From Elysia marginata (lineage: Eukaryota; Mollusca; Gastropoda; Plakobranchidae): a stretch of 64,000 nt of DNA. The position numbers were made by a program, and so were the translations under genes. Positions 19,771 to 28,877 of this stretch are shown here, in pieces. The notes under the pieces are model-generated. The model saw only the letters and a program-made list of their open reading frames with translations. It was not told the DNA's origin and did no database searches. Numbering within the stretch: position 1 is the first letter of the stretch; the number at the start of each line of letters is the position of its first letter. Location of the stretch: the NCBI GenBank assembly GCA_019649035.1, contig BMAT01004790.1, forward strand, positions 104,663 to 168,662. Reading direction: 5' to 3'.

Positions 19771-20063
19771 TAGTAGGGAAAAATACTGATTTTATGATAT
19801 TAAAGCTAGGTATGTACTTCGCTAAAATATAATCATTAGCTTAATGAAAATCCTAAATAAGTACAAGAGATACAGCCCTACAATTAGCCAAGATATGCAT
19901 AAGAATATTTTGTATGTAATCGGCTATTTCAGAAGTATCAATTTAAAACAATTAAAACGATGTAAACCAACAATTTAAAAATATACTTATGTCCACTTTT
20001 GTGTCAAAAAACCTTAAAAAAAATGTCTGTATATTCAATTTTTTGTGAACATAATTAAGCATA

Positions 20064-20162
20064 AGTTTAATTAGTAAGGATTGGATTAAGTGAAAAAACT
20101 TAACCTTTGAAACACTGATTAAATAATTCTTCTTAAGTTGGTCGCACCTGCTAGTTGAATCT
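20064..20162. repeat. About 100-bp inverted-repeat element, copy 1
   Basis: The left arm (20064-20090) and right arm (20123-20162, core GTTGGTCGCACCTGCTAGTT) are imperfect inverted repeats bounding a unit of about 99 bp. The right arm with its leading AATAATTCTTCTTA is shared nearly word for word with the copy at 41191-41231 and with the arm at 56035-56076. It looks like a small non-autonomous element (MITE-like) or a repeated hairpin. Confidence 0.6.
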
Positions 20163-20191
20163 GCGCTATATTCATTATCAAGATAGAGTGT

Positions 20192-20199
20192 TATCTTCG
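20192..20199 (+). promoter_or_regulatory. -7 promoter box (TATCTTCG) for tatA
   Basis: TATCTTCG lies 39 bases upstream of the tatA ATG and immediately after repeat copy 1. Confidence 0.5.
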
Positions 20200-20238
20200 T
20201 AGTTTTATCAATAGGTTAGGTATTTAAAAAATTTTAGT

Positions 20239-20514
20239 ATGATTTCTTTTTTTATAAGTAGCGTTGAAATTGTTTTTATTATGCTAGTAGTGGTCATGCT
20301 ATTTGGTGCGGAAAAGATACCCGAAATAGTTCACGGTTTTGGTAAGGCTATGAAGAGGATACGAAATGCTACCAACGAAATGAGAACTGAGATAGAGAAA
20401 AGTGCTGAAAAGTATGGTATAGACGAGCAAATAATAGATGTAAAGAAAGACCTGAAAGAGTCTAAAGAAAATATAGAAAAGGGGATATCGCCAATCAAAA
20501 GAACATTAGAGTAA
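20239..20514 (+). CDS. tatA: Sec-independent translocase protein TatA/E
   Basis: A 91-residue protein with one N-terminal membrane span (about 3-20), a hinge FGAEKIPEIVHGFGKAMKRI that contains the TatA-type FG, and an amphipathic, highly charged tail. It forms the size-variable pore of the twin-arginine export system. tatC is not in this window. The gene converges on the reductase, with a 10-base gap. Confidence 0.88.
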   Translation: MISFFISSVEIVFIMLVVVMLFGAEKIPEIVHGFGKAMKRIRNATNEMRTEIEKSAEKYGIDEQIIDVKKDLKESKENIEKGISPIKRTLE

Positions 20515-20524
20515 TAAATGACCC

Positions 20525-21550
20525 TTAAACATCATCATAGTCTATTTTTAAAAGTGGTGTCTTAGGGTAAGATTGGCAAGTGAGTATCATACCATCTGCT
20601 ATTTCTTCGTCTGTAAGTACTTGGTTATTCAGCATGGTTACCTCTCCTTCCTTAACTTTAGCTATACAACTCGCACAAACCCCTCCTTGACAAGAATAAG
20701 GAGCATCTATTTTCTCTTTTAATAATATTTCTAAAATATTTTTTTTACGGGGCACTTTCACTGAAAGAATTTTGTCATTTAGTGTAACCTGTACTAGAGA
20801 ATCTCCTGTTTTGATTTCTTTAGGAATGTCCGTATTTGCAGATTGGAAGGATTCAAAATAAATGCTACTAGGAGAGACCCCCTCTCCTTCCAGAGTATGA
20901 CTGACAATATCATTCATCTCTTTAGGACCACATATATAAAATTCATCCGCACCAAATTGCCTTGTCATCTTTTTTACAACACCTCTGTCTATCCTCCCAA
21001 AGAGTGCCCCGTCTTCATTATATCTACTAAAAACATAAGTTATTCCAAATCTTTCTGAGTAAGTCCTTTTCAATTCCTTTAGTTCACTTAAGAACATCGT
21101 TTCTTTGGGGGTTCTATTACCGTATACCAAATGTACTTTTGAGGAACCTCCATTTTTCAAGGCAGTTTTTATGATACTCATATTAGGGGTAATACCACTC
21201 CCCGATGCGAAAATCATAATGCTCCCTTTGTCAAATCTTTCATAGGTATAGCGCCCTTCAGGCGTTCCTACTTTTAGAAAATCTCCCACTTTTAAAACCC
21301 TATTGGCATAAAGAGAAAATTTCCCTCCTTTTACTTCTTTAATGCCCACACTTAATGTCTCACTCTCAGGGGGACTACAAATGGAATAGCTTCTCCTCAC
21401 ATCAGCACCATCTATCACTGCTTCTAGAGACACATATTGCCCCGCCTTGAAATCGTATTGACTTTTAAGACTTCCCATCTCAAAACTAATGAGGGAAGAG
21501 GACGGCGTCAGCCTGTCTATTCGAAATACTTTTAGTAAATTCATTGGCAT
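20525..21550 (-). CDS. Ferredoxin reductase with C-terminal 2Fe-2S domain (PaaE-like)
   Basis: A 341-residue oxidoreductase: an FAD-binding barrel with VRRSYSICSPP (around 55-65), an NAD(P)-binding domain with MIFASGSGITPNMSI, and a plant-type 2Fe-2S domain with PYSCQGGVCASC and a fourth cysteine in LTCQSYP. This architecture is that of PaaE, the reductase of phenylacetyl-CoA epoxidase, but no paaABCD genes are near, so it may serve another oxygenase or desaturase. The ATG at 21550 is chosen over a TTG at 21571; an ATG at 21544 is also possible. Confidence 0.8.
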   Translation of the reverse strand: MPMNLLKVFRIDRLTPSSSLISFEMGSLKSQYDFKAGQYVSLEAVIDGADVRRSYSICSPPESETLSVGIKEVKGGKFSLYANRVLKVGDFLKVGTPEGRYTYERFDKGSIMIFASGSGITPNMSIIKTALKNGGSSKVHLVYGNRTPKETMFLSELKELKRTYSERFGITYVFSRYNEDGALFGRIDRGVVKKMTRQFGADEFYICGPKEMNDIVSHTLEGEGVSPSSIYFESFQSANTDIPKEIKTGDSLVQVTLNDKILSVKVPRKKNILEILLKEKIDAPYSCQGGVCASCIAKVKEGEVTMLNNQVLTDEEIADGMILTCQSYPKTPLLKIDYDDV

Positions 21551-21603
21551 CTTACAAGAAGCTAATAACAAAGGCGATTGCTTTTCGGTAAGGAATTTAT
21601 TTC

Positions 21604-22080
21604 TTAAAGTCCTTTTGATGACTCTTCCACCATATTTTTTAGTACATTTTTATAAGCTTTTAGCTTATCTCTAATACTATTGTCTGAAGCACCAATAATC
21701 TGTGTCGCCAATATACCCGCGTTTTTTGCGGCGTTGAGAGCTACTGTAGCTACGGGGACACCATTAGGCATTTGCAATATAGATAAAACGGAGTCCCACC
21801 CGTCTATAGAATTGCTACTTTTAATAGGAACCCCTATGACAGGAAGTGGCGTAATAGAGGCTATCATTCCGGGTAAGTGTGCGGCACCTCCAGCACCAGC
21901 AATAATTACCGTGATATTTTTCTTTTCTGCATCTCTTGCAAATGCAAACATCTTTTCTGGTGTTCTATGAGCAGAAATAATATCCGTCTGCACCTCTATA
22001 TGAAAAGATTTGAGAACATCCAAAGCGTCTTTCATAACAAAAAAGTCACTTTTACTTCCCATAACAACAGCTACTTTCAA
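21604..22080 (-). CDS. purE: N5-carboxyaminoimidazole ribonucleotide mutase
   Basis: A 158-residue class I PurE, which converts N5-CAIR to CAIR in purine synthesis. The substrate loops MGSKSD (7-12), SAHRTP and AGAGGAAHLPGMIAS are complete. Class I enzymes need PurK, which is not in the window. The gene stands 53 bases upstream of the reductase gene on the same strand. Confidence 0.94.
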   Translation of the reverse strand: MKVAVVMGSKSDFFVMKDALDVLKSFHIEVQTDIISAHRTPEKMFAFARDAEKKNITVIIAGAGGAAHLPGMIASITPLPVIGVPIKSSNSIDGWDSVLSILQMPNGVPVATVALNAAKNAGILATQIIGASDNSIRDKLKAYKNVLKNMVEESSKGL

Positions 22081-22096
22081 GGATCTAATTTTTAAG

Positions 22097-22104
22097 CGAA
22101 AATA
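22097..22104 (-). promoter_or_regulatory. -7 promoter box (TATTTTCG) for purE
   Basis: TATTTTCG on the minus strand is 16 bases upstream of the purE ATG and fits the TAnnTTCG form seen elsewhere in this window. Confidence 0.5.
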
Positions 22105-22137
22105 TAAGTTTTTGAGATTATTTCAAAAGAATATACA

Positions 22138-22161
22138 TTCGACTAGCGAGTGCGATAAATC
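22138..22161 (-). repeat. Solitary arm of the dispersed inverted repeat
   Basis: The 24 bases at 22138-22161 (core GACTAGCGAGTGCGATAAAT) match the reverse complement of the right arms at 20138 and 56050. I found no convincing second arm within 150 bases. The gap 22081-22362 otherwise shows only the purE promoter and AT-rich sequence. Confidence 0.45.
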
Positions 22162-22362
22162 AAAAGGATTGTTTACAAAACTAGTTTAATCAGCGCTTCT
22201 CTTGAGCTCATCGTAAAGCCTCCCGTTTTTTTAAATTGGTAAATCGACACCACCCCCTTGACCGCGCTTGTTAGCCTAAGTCTACGGTTTTCTGTTATAA
22301 AAATATAATTAACTAAATTATGTAAATTTAGGGATTTTTTTAAGCTCAAAATACTATACAAA

Positions 22363-23304
22363 ATGAAAAACGCATTGAAAATATTTCTTGGTTTTATAAT
22401 GCTACTCACACTATCCTGTAGCCCTGAAAAAGACATAAAAGAAACAACTGAAAAAGATATAAAAGAAACACCTGAAAAAGATATAAAAGAAACACCAGAA
22501 TCAGAACCAGCTCAAAATGATGTGAGTAATTTTTTATATAAACGTGTGATTACTTACGGAGAGGAGGGCATGGAGATAACCGGTTATAAAGGCGCATCAA
22601 AATATGTTGTTATTCCTGAAAAAATTAATAAGAAAAAAGTACTAAGTATTGGGGAAAAGGCTTTTTTTGAAAAAGGATTAACAGATCTTAAAATACCCAA
22701 TAGTGTAACGCGTATTAGAAAGGGGGCTTTTTACAACAATCAATTGACAAGCCTTACCATACCCAACAGTGTAAAGAGTATTGGAGCGGGGGCTTTCGAA
22801 AAAAATCAATTAACAAGCCTTACCGTACCCAACAGTGTAACGACTATTGGAGACTGGGCTTTTTACAGCAATCAATTAACAAGCCTTACCATACCCAACA
22901 GTGTAACGACTGTTGGAATGTCGGCTTTTAGGAAAAATCAATTAACAAGCCTTGTAATTCCTAATAGTGTAACGACTATTGGGGACTGGGCTTTTGAAAA
23001 TAATCAATTGACAAGCCTTACCATACCCAACAGTGTAACGAGTATTGGAAAGTTGGCTTTTAGTGGAAATAAATTAACAAGCCTTACCATACCCAACAGT
23101 GTAACGGCTATTGGAGCGGAGGCTTTTTCAGAGAATCCATTAACTACGGTGGTTGTTCACCGTAGGCAACAACCTCTAACAGGTATTATAGGTTATTCCG
23201 TATTCCCTTCAAGTTTAACAAGAGTATACTATCCTATCGGGACAGATTATCCAACTCTTTGGGCTGGTAAAGTTCCTTCAGGAGTTCAGTTTATTGCGCA
23301 ATGA
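22363..23304 (+). CDS. BspA-type leucine-rich-repeat surface lipoprotein
   Basis: A 313-residue lipoprotein (lipobox TLSCSPE, Cys 19). After the cysteine comes a low-complexity spacer built of three copies of a KDIKET(T/P)E unit. A beta-rich segment leads into seven 22-residue LRR_5 repeats (about 106-259; consensus LTSLTIPNSVTTIGDWAF..NQ) and a cap. This is the Treponema/Bacteroides BspA family, several members of which bind host or other bacterial surfaces; adhesion is inferred. It is a single gene, followed by a decayed gene. Confidence 0.88.
   Translation: MKNALKIFLGFIMLLTLSCSPEKDIKETTEKDIKETPEKDIKETPESEPAQNDVSNFLYKRVITYGEEGMEITGYKGASKYVVIPEKINKKKVLSIGEKAFFEKGLTDLKIPNSVTRIRKGAFYNNQLTSLTIPNSVKSIGAGAFEKNQLTSLTVPNSVTTIGDWAFYSNQLTSLTIPNSVTTVGMSAFRKNQLTSLVIPNSVTTIGDWAFENNQLTSLTIPNSVTSIGKLAFSGNKLTSLTIPNSVTAIGAEAFSENPLTTVVVHRRQQPLTGIIGYSVFPSSLTRVYYPIGTDYPTLWAGKVPSGVQFIAQ
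22678..23139 (+). repeat. Seven tandem 66-bp coding repeats
   Basis: Each unit encodes one 22-residue LRR. Long stretches are identical at DNA level (for example AACAAGCCTTACCATACCCA recurs in most units), so copy number can change by recombination or slippage. The last units are as similar as the inner ones, a sign of recent homogenisation. Confidence 0.8.
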
Positions 23305-23388
23305 TAAAACGGACGCTACCAATTTTTATGGACAAATACCCACGCCTCTACAGAACCCGCTAAGATATGGGCCAAAAATCAGTAATGA

Positions 23389-23752
23389 TTTACCGCAACA
23401 ACCATCAATAACTATAAAACTCATAAGATTATACTGAGATATAATCTTATTGATAATACTTATTTGCTCATTAATGATAAGAACTTAGGGCTTTTTAATG
23501 CTGAAAGCTTGCTCTTTAAAATATTTTCCAACAAAAAAGAAAATAACTTCACATATACACATATATTCTATTTATTCGTATCTGGAGAGGCTTATCAAGA
23601 ATCATCTAATAATAAAAATGTATTGGAGTACAGAAGCTTTCTTTGTAAATATAAATCCTAAAAAGGCTTCTGTAGTAATAATTGGAAATGGAAACATTAT
23701 AAACCAGTCTACCATGACAGGCAATGAGATTGACATAAAAAACGAAAAGTAA
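23389..23752 (+). pseudogene. Decayed gene of unknown function downstream of the LRR lipoprotein
   Basis: One frame is open from 23389 to 23661 with no ATG (readable pieces NLIDNTYLLINDKNLGLF and YTHIFYLFVSGEAYQE); a second frame then continues to a TAA at 23752 with NPKKASVVIIGNGNIINQ. The switch between frames near 23640 and the lack of a start point to a frameshifted remnant. I do not recognise the family. The rest of 23305-24024 is AT-rich spacer with the tgt promoter at its end. Confidence 0.35.
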
Positions 23753-23998
23753 AGTTTTTGTAACACTTCTTAGCCTTTTCAAAAACTAACATACAACCTA
23801 CAAAAAACCAACATTTACAAGGGTTTTATGGCTATTTTCGGCTTTTCTCACTCCCTATAATGAACAAATAATTTACATCAAATGCACACGAAATGGACAA
23901 AAGTTTATGTTTTTGCCACATTTTTCGGCCACTTTTCGTTTTGCCGATTACAGCATTAAGGGGAGTTTAGGTTTGCTCTACATTTTTTCATTTATTTC

Positions 23999-24006
23999 TA
24001 CTTTCG
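23999..24006 (+). promoter_or_regulatory. -7 promoter box (TACTTTCG) for tgt-lptG
   Basis: TACTTTCG fits TAnnTTCG and lies 18 bases before the tgt ATG. Confidence 0.5.
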
Positions 24007-24024
24007 CAGACAATAAATTACCGT

Positions 24025-25155
24025 ATGAGGTTTGTTATAGAAGCGATAGATAATATCACAAATGCTCGTGTGGCTACTTTAGAAACAGAGCACGGGAGGA
24101 TACACACTCCCATTTTTATGCCCGTAGGCACATTAGCCAACATAAAAGGTGTTCATCAACACGAATTGGCAAATGATATTAATGCGGAAATCATACTGGG
24201 GAATACCTACCATCTTTTTTTAAGGCCCGGTGTGACCACTATTGAAAAGGCGGGAGGTCTACATCATTTTATGAATTGGAATAGGGCAATACTTACAGAC
24301 AGTGGTGGGTATCAGGTGTATTCCCTTTCCAAAAGCAGAAAAATAACTGAAGAAGGGGTTACTTTTAAAAATCATATTAATGGTGACAGGCACCTTCTAA
24401 CCCCTGAAGTGGCAATAGACTTGCAACGATCTATCGGGGCGGACATCATTATGGCATTTGACGAGTGTATTCCTTACCCCTGTGAATATGATTACTCGAG
24501 TAGGGCTATGCGTCTTACCCACCATTGGCTAGAGCGGTGTATCAAGAAAAAAAATAGCAAGCCCCCGTTATATGGGTATCAGCAATATTTATTTCCCATA
24601 GTGCAAGGTGGGACTTACTCCGACCTTAGAGCACAATCAGCGAGATATATTACGGAAAAAGACTGTCATGGCAACGCTATAGGGGGACTATCTGTAGGGG
24701 AGCCTGCAGAACTAATGTACGAAATGACGGAATCCGTCTGTAATATTTTGCCTAAGTCCAAACCGCGTTACCTTATGGGAGTTGGTACGCCTGCAAATAT
24801 TTTGGAGTGTATCGCCTTGGGGGTAGATATGTTCGACTGTGTAATGCCTACCCGAAATGCTAGAAATGGGATGCTGTTTACTTCGCAAGGCATTGTAAAT
24901 ATTAAAAACAAGAAATGGGCAAATGACTTCTCCCAAATAGACGAAAATGGTGTAACGGTGATAGACCGCCAATATTCCAAAGCCTATCTGAGGCATCTGT
25001 TTGTAGCCAATGAAATGTTAGGCAAGCAGATAGCAAGTATTCACAACTTGGGTTTTTACCTTTGGTTGGTGCGACAAGCACGAAAGCAGATTATACAGGG
25101 GACCTTTGGAAAATGGAAAAACCAAATGGTAAAAAAGGTATCACAAAGGCTATAA
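24025..25155 (+). CDS. tgt: tRNA-guanine transglycosylase (queuine/preQ1)
   Basis: A 376-residue TIM-barrel enzyme that swaps guanine 34 for the queuosine precursor in tRNAs with GUN anticodons. TPIFMPVGTLANIKGV, LTDSGGYQVYSL (active-site Asp), MAFDECIPYP, VQGGTYSDLR, GGLSVGEP and MPTRNARNG are present. The segment that in E. coli Tgt holds the structural zinc cysteines reads VTVIDRQYSKAYLRHLF here, with no cysteine, although the later histidine region is kept. I recall similar losses in other Bacteroidota enzymes but cannot check. The LptF/G permease gene follows after six bases. Confidence 0.93.
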   Translation: MRFVIEAIDNITNARVATLETEHGRIHTPIFMPVGTLANIKGVHQHELANDINAEIILGNTYHLFLRPGVTTIEKAGGLHHFMNWNRAILTDSGGYQVYSLSKSRKITEEGVTFKNHINGDRHLLTPEVAIDLQRSIGADIIMAFDECIPYPCEYDYSSRAMRLTHHWLERCIKKKNSKPPLYGYQQYLFPIVQGGTYSDLRAQSARYITEKDCHGNAIGGLSVGEPAELMYEMTESVCNILPKSKPRYLMGVGTPANILECIALGVDMFDCVMPTRNARNGMLFTSQGIVNIKNKKWANDFSQIDENGVTVIDRQYSKAYLRHLFVANEMLGKQIASIHNLGFYLWLVRQARKQIIQGTFGKWKNQMVKKVSQRL

Positions 25156-25161
25156 ATTGTT

Positions 25162-26232
25162 ATGCTAAAGATTATAGATAGATATATTATAAAGAGATAC
25201 CTAACCACCGTTTTTGTGATGTTGTTCGCGTTTATACCCATTGGGATAATGATAGACCTCTCCGAAAAGGTAGACAAAATTTTACAAAAAGGCGCAAGTA
25301 AGCCAGAAATAATTATGTATTACTTAGGTTTTGCTGGCTATTTTGCAAACTTGCTCATTCCCATATTTCTTTTTATCTCAATTATTTGGTTTACCTCCAA
25401 AATGACGAATAACTCGGAGATAATAGCTATTTTGAGTTCGGGAATTTCCTTTGATAGGCTCTTGAGACCTTACTATATCGGAGCTCTCATTATGGGGGGC
25501 TTTGTTTTTGTGATGAGTATGTTCGTTGTACCCAAAGCCAGTGAGGTATACCAAAACTTTTGCTACAAATATATTTACAGCGACCAAGTTCAGAAAACAG
25601 ATAGAATTTTTAACCAGATAAATGACAACGAATATGTCTACCTATCTAGTTTTAACCCGCAAAATAAGTTGGGTTATAACTTTTCTCTAGAACATTTTGA
25701 AGTAGACAAAATGACATTTAAGATAAATGCCAGACGTATTGAGTGGATAGATAGCCTTTACAGGCTCACAGACTTTAGTTTGAGACATATGGTCTACCCC
25801 AATGATGAGATTATTAAAAAGGATAAAATTGACACTATCTTACCTTTTAAAATGGTCGACCTTTCGCAACTCACCTATGTTGCCGAGACCAAAGACCTTT
25901 TCGAACTTTCAAAATTCATAGAGCAACAAAGAAAAAGAGGCTCACCAGAGCTCAATAAATATTTATTGGTGGCGTATAAAAGGTGGATAGTCCCCGTTAC
26001 AGTTTTCATACTCACGCTCATAGCAGTTTCCGTATCAGTCATCAAAAGGAGGGGAGGTATGGGACTTAACCTGTCCTTTGGAATGGGAATTGCCTTTGTC
26101 TATGTTTTTTTTGATAAGATATTTTCAGTACTTGTTACAAATTCAAACTTTCCACCGTTACTCTCGGTGCTTATCCCGAATGGATTTTTCGGGCTATTGG
26201 CTTTTTATATGATACGAAAGGTAAAGCGGTAA
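25162..26232 (+). CDS. LptF/LptG (YjgP/YjgQ) family permease
   Basis: A 356-residue inner-membrane protein with three N-terminal membrane spans, a periplasmic beta-jellyroll (about 110-250) and three C-terminal spans. DRYIIKRYLTTVFVMLFAFIPI at the N-terminus (first 22 residues) is typical of the family. It should form, with LptB, the ABC transporter that pulls LPS out of the inner membrane. The tgt-lptG pairing is common in Bacteroidota. Whether it is LptF or LptG cannot be decided from sequence alone. Confidence 0.85.
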   Translation: MLKIIDRYIIKRYLTTVFVMLFAFIPIGIMIDLSEKVDKILQKGASKPEIIMYYLGFAGYFANLLIPIFLFISIIWFTSKMTNNSEIIAILSSGISFDRLLRPYYIGALIMGGFVFVMSMFVVPKASEVYQNFCYKYIYSDQVQKTDRIFNQINDNEYVYLSSFNPQNKLGYNFSLEHFEVDKMTFKINARRIEWIDSLYRLTDFSLRHMVYPNDEIIKKDKIDTILPFKMVDLSQLTYVAETKDLFELSKFIEQQRKRGSPELNKYLLVAYKRWIVPVTVFILTLIAVSVSVIKRRGGMGLNLSFGMGIAFVYVFFDKIFSVLVTNSNFPPLLSVLIPNGFFGLLAFYMIRKVKR

Positions 26233-26347
26233 ATCCTTTTTGGATACAAAATAACCAACGAAGGGCTACCCGAATATCCAAAAAATGAAGCAGATTTTTA
26301 GACCCAGAAAGAACACAAATGGACATATTGATAAATGGTTTTTTTGT

Positions 26348-26355
26348 TACTTTTG
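26348..26355 (+). promoter_or_regulatory. -7 promoter box (TACTTTTG) upstream of pdhA
   Basis: TACTTTTG, in the context GTTACTTTTGCAAAAG, is a close match to the Bacteroidota -7 box. It would give a leader of about 175 bases. The gap 26233-26537 holds nothing else that I can identify; the 89-codon frame in it lacks homology cues. Confidence 0.45.
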
Positions 26356-26537
26356 CAAAAGTTATTCTCCCATTTACTTGTTTTTATGGCTTGTGAGGGG
26401 TTTGTATCTGACTTTATATATTATGGATACCCTAGGGAAATTGGCAAAGCGGTCTTGCTCCCTAAATAAAGTAAATTTTACTTGTAAATTATCTATATCA
26501 GGTAATGTCTTGTGTTTTTTGAGAGAGACAGAAAATT

Positions 26538-27539
26538 ATGAAAAAAATAACTAAAGAAACTTATTTGAAATGGTATGAGGAAATGCTGTTTTGGAGGAAG
26601 TTTGAAGATAAGTTAGCCGCTGTTTATATACAGCAAAAGGTACGGGGTTTTTTACACTTGTACAACGGTCAAGAGGCCGTTTTAGCAGGTTCTCTACACG
26701 CTATGGACTCGGAAAAAGATAGAATGATAACAGCCTACAGAAATCATGTCCAGCCTATTGGAATGGGTGTAGACCCAAAAAGGGTGATGGCAGAGCTTTA
26801 TGGTAAGGGAACAGGAACATCCCAGGGCTTGGGAGGTTCTATGCACATCTTTTCCAAAGCACATCGGTTTTATGGAGGACACGGTATTGTAGGGGGACAA
26901 ATACCCCTTGGAGCAGGGATAGCCTTTGCCGATAAGTACTTTAATAGAGACTCTGTAACCCTCACATTTATGGGTGATGGTGCCGTAAGGCAAGGTAGTT
27001 TGCACGAAACATTAAACTTGGCAACCTTATGGCAACTTCCGGTAGTTTTTATCGTAGAGAATAATGGGTATGCTATGGGGACATCTGTTGTCAGAACAGC
27101 CTCCCATACTGATATATACAAGCTAGGTTTGGGCTATGAGATGCCCTGTAGTCAGGTAGAGGGAATGAACCCCGTAGATGTTGCAAAAGGCTTGGAACCC
27201 GCTATAGATTTGGCAAGGAAGGGCGGAGGGCCTTCATTCATAGAGATAAAAACATATCGCTACCGAGGTCATTCCATGTCTGATGCGCAAAAGTACAGGA
27301 CAAAAAAAGAGGTGGAAGAATACAGAAAAATAGACCCGATAAGTCAGGTTCTGGAGATAATAAAGCAAAAGAAATACGCCTCGGAGAAACAGATAAAAGA
27401 AATTGATGAAAGGGTAGCCAAACGCGTTAGAGAATGTGAACAGTATGCAGAGCAGTCTCCTTTCCCAGAAGATAATATAATGTATGATGTTGTTTATCAG
27501 CAAAAAGATTATCCCTTTATACCCCACAAAATACAATAG
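26538..27539 (+). CDS. pdhA: Pyruvate dehydrogenase E1 component, alpha subunit
   Basis: A 333-residue thiamine-diphosphate enzyme subunit that, with an E1 beta subunit, decarboxylates pyruvate and acetylates E2. The TPP motif runs from GDGAVRQGS to VENNGYAMGT, the phosphorylation-loop-like YRYRGHSMSDAQKYR is intact, and GGSMHIFSKAHRFYGGHGIV is typical of PDH rather than branched-chain enzymes. E1 beta and E3 are not in the window; in many flavobacteria E1 beta is encoded elsewhere. Confidence 0.93.
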   Translation: MKKITKETYLKWYEEMLFWRKFEDKLAAVYIQQKVRGFLHLYNGQEAVLAGSLHAMDSEKDRMITAYRNHVQPIGMGVDPKRVMAELYGKGTGTSQGLGGSMHIFSKAHRFYGGHGIVGGQIPLGAGIAFADKYFNRDSVTLTFMGDGAVRQGSLHETLNLATLWQLPVVFIVENNGYAMGTSVVRTASHTDIYKLGLGYEMPCSQVEGMNPVDVAKGLEPAIDLARKGGGPSFIEIKTYRYRGHSMSDAQKYRTKKEVEEYRKIDPISQVLEIIKQKKYASEKQIKEIDERVAKRVRECEQYAEQSPFPEDNIMYDVVYQQKDYPFIPHKIQ

Positions 27540-27545
27540 ACTATT

Positions 27546-28811
27546 ATGGCAGAAGTTATAAAAATGCCCAGATTGAGCGATACCATGGAAGAAGGAACAG
27601 TTGTAAAATGGTTGAAAAAAGAGGGGGATAAAGTTCACGAAGGCGATATTCTAGCCGAGATAGAGACAGACAAAGCTACTATGGAGTTTGAGTCATTCCA
27701 TTCGGGAATGCTCTTGTATATAGGTATTCAAGAGGGGGAGTCAGCTTTGGTAGATTCTGTTCTCGCTATCATCGGAGAGAAAGGCGTTGATGTTAAAAAA
27801 CTTTTAGCCTCAGTAGGAGATTCGGACAATTCTAATTCTTCCAATGATTCCTCAGAGTCTCAATCAATACCGGAAAAGACTTCCGAAACAGAGAAAATCC
27901 CTGAATCAAAAAGTGTTCTTGTCCCGAAAGTATTGGAAACAGCTACTACTAAGCAAATTGGGAGAACTTTAGCATCTCCATTAGCAAAAAAAATAGCAGA
28001 GGAAAAAGGGATAGACTTACGCTATGTAAAAGGCACAGGGGACAACGGAAGAATTATAAAAAGAGACATAGAGACTTTTGTCCCCGCGTCATTAGATTTT
28101 GGCACATCTCTAAGTGTTAAAGTAAGTGAGGGGATAGAGGTTTTGGAGAACTCTCAAATGAGAAAGGTAATCGCGCGGCGTCTGTCAGAATCAAAATTTT
28201 CTGCACCGCACTACTACCTCACTATAGAGGTTGATATGGACAGCTGTATGGCTTTTCGATCACAGGCTAATCAGCCCGAAAATATTAAGATTTCATTCAA
28301 TGATATTGTACTAAAAGCTTGTGCCAAAGGACTTAAAGCACATCCCAATGTAAACAGTTCGTGGAAAGATAAGACTACTGAGGTCTATAAGCATGTGCAT
28401 TTGGGAGTTGCTGTCGCCGTAGATGGGGGGCTTTTGGTACCTGTTATAAAATTTGCTGATTCTTTGAGTTTAGTTGAGATAGGTGAGTCGGTAAAATCTT
28501 TAGTATTAAAAGCACGAGACAAAAAACTATCTCCTGATGAAATGGAGGGTAGCACATTTACGGTATCTAACTTGGGGATGTTTGATGTACAGGAGTTTAC
28601 CTCTATCATTAATCAGCCCAATTCTGCTATTTTATCTGTGGGTGCTATTGTAGAGAAACCTGTCGTAAAAAATGGAGAGATTGTTATAGGGCATACGATG
28701 AAAATGACTTTGGCTTGCGACCACAGAACAATAGATGGTATAACAGGTGCAAAGTTTTTGAAAACTATTAGGGCATATGTAGAAAACCCCATTTCTATGT
28801 TAGTTTCTTAA
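27546..28811 (+). CDS. pdhC: Pyruvate dehydrogenase E2, dihydrolipoamide acetyltransferase
   Basis: A 421-residue E2: one lipoyl domain (1-78) with lipoyl lysine K43 in IETDKATMEFES, a Ser/Pro/Glu-rich linker (95-130), a peripheral-subunit-binding domain (LASPLAKKIAEEKGIDLRYV), a second linker and the catalytic domain ending in the active-site motif ACDHRTIDG. It forms the core to which E1 and E3 bind. Only six bases separate it from pdhA. Confidence 0.93.
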   Translation: MAEVIKMPRLSDTMEEGTVVKWLKKEGDKVHEGDILAEIETDKATMEFESFHSGMLLYIGIQEGESALVDSVLAIIGEKGVDVKKLLASVGDSDNSNSSNDSSESQSIPEKTSETEKIPESKSVLVPKVLETATTKQIGRTLASPLAKKIAEEKGIDLRYVKGTGDNGRIIKRDIETFVPASLDFGTSLSVKVSEGIEVLENSQMRKVIARRLSESKFSAPHYYLTIEVDMDSCMAFRSQANQPENIKISFNDIVLKACAKGLKAHPNVNSSWKDKTTEVYKHVHLGVAVAVDGGLLVPVIKFADSLSLVEIGESVKSLVLKARDKKLSPDEMEGSTFTVSNLGMFDVQEFTSIINQPNSAILSVGAIVEKPVVKNGEIVIGHTMKMTLACDHRTIDGITGAKFLKTIRAYVENPISMLVS

Positions 28812-28852
28812 AGTTAAGACTTTCTCACTCCTTTTTGGACAACTCTTTTTCT

Positions 28853-28860
28853 TATCTTCG
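28853..28860 (+). promoter_or_regulatory. -7 promoter box (TATCTTCG) for ppiD-xth-ompA
   Basis: TATCTTCG lies 17 bases before the ATG at 28878; a TTTTTG at 28832-28837 may be the -33 element, though the spacing is short. Confidence 0.5.
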
Positions 28861-28877
28861 CGAAGATATATGTGTGT

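Noticed and set aside
22173-22436. 87-codon minus-strand frame over the LRR gene start
   Set aside because: It overlaps the signal peptide of a convincing lipoprotein; only its last 30 residues fall in non-coding DNA and match nothing I know.
26285-26554. 89-codon frame before pdhA
   Set aside because: It overlaps the start of pdhA, has biased composition and spans a likely promoter at 26348.
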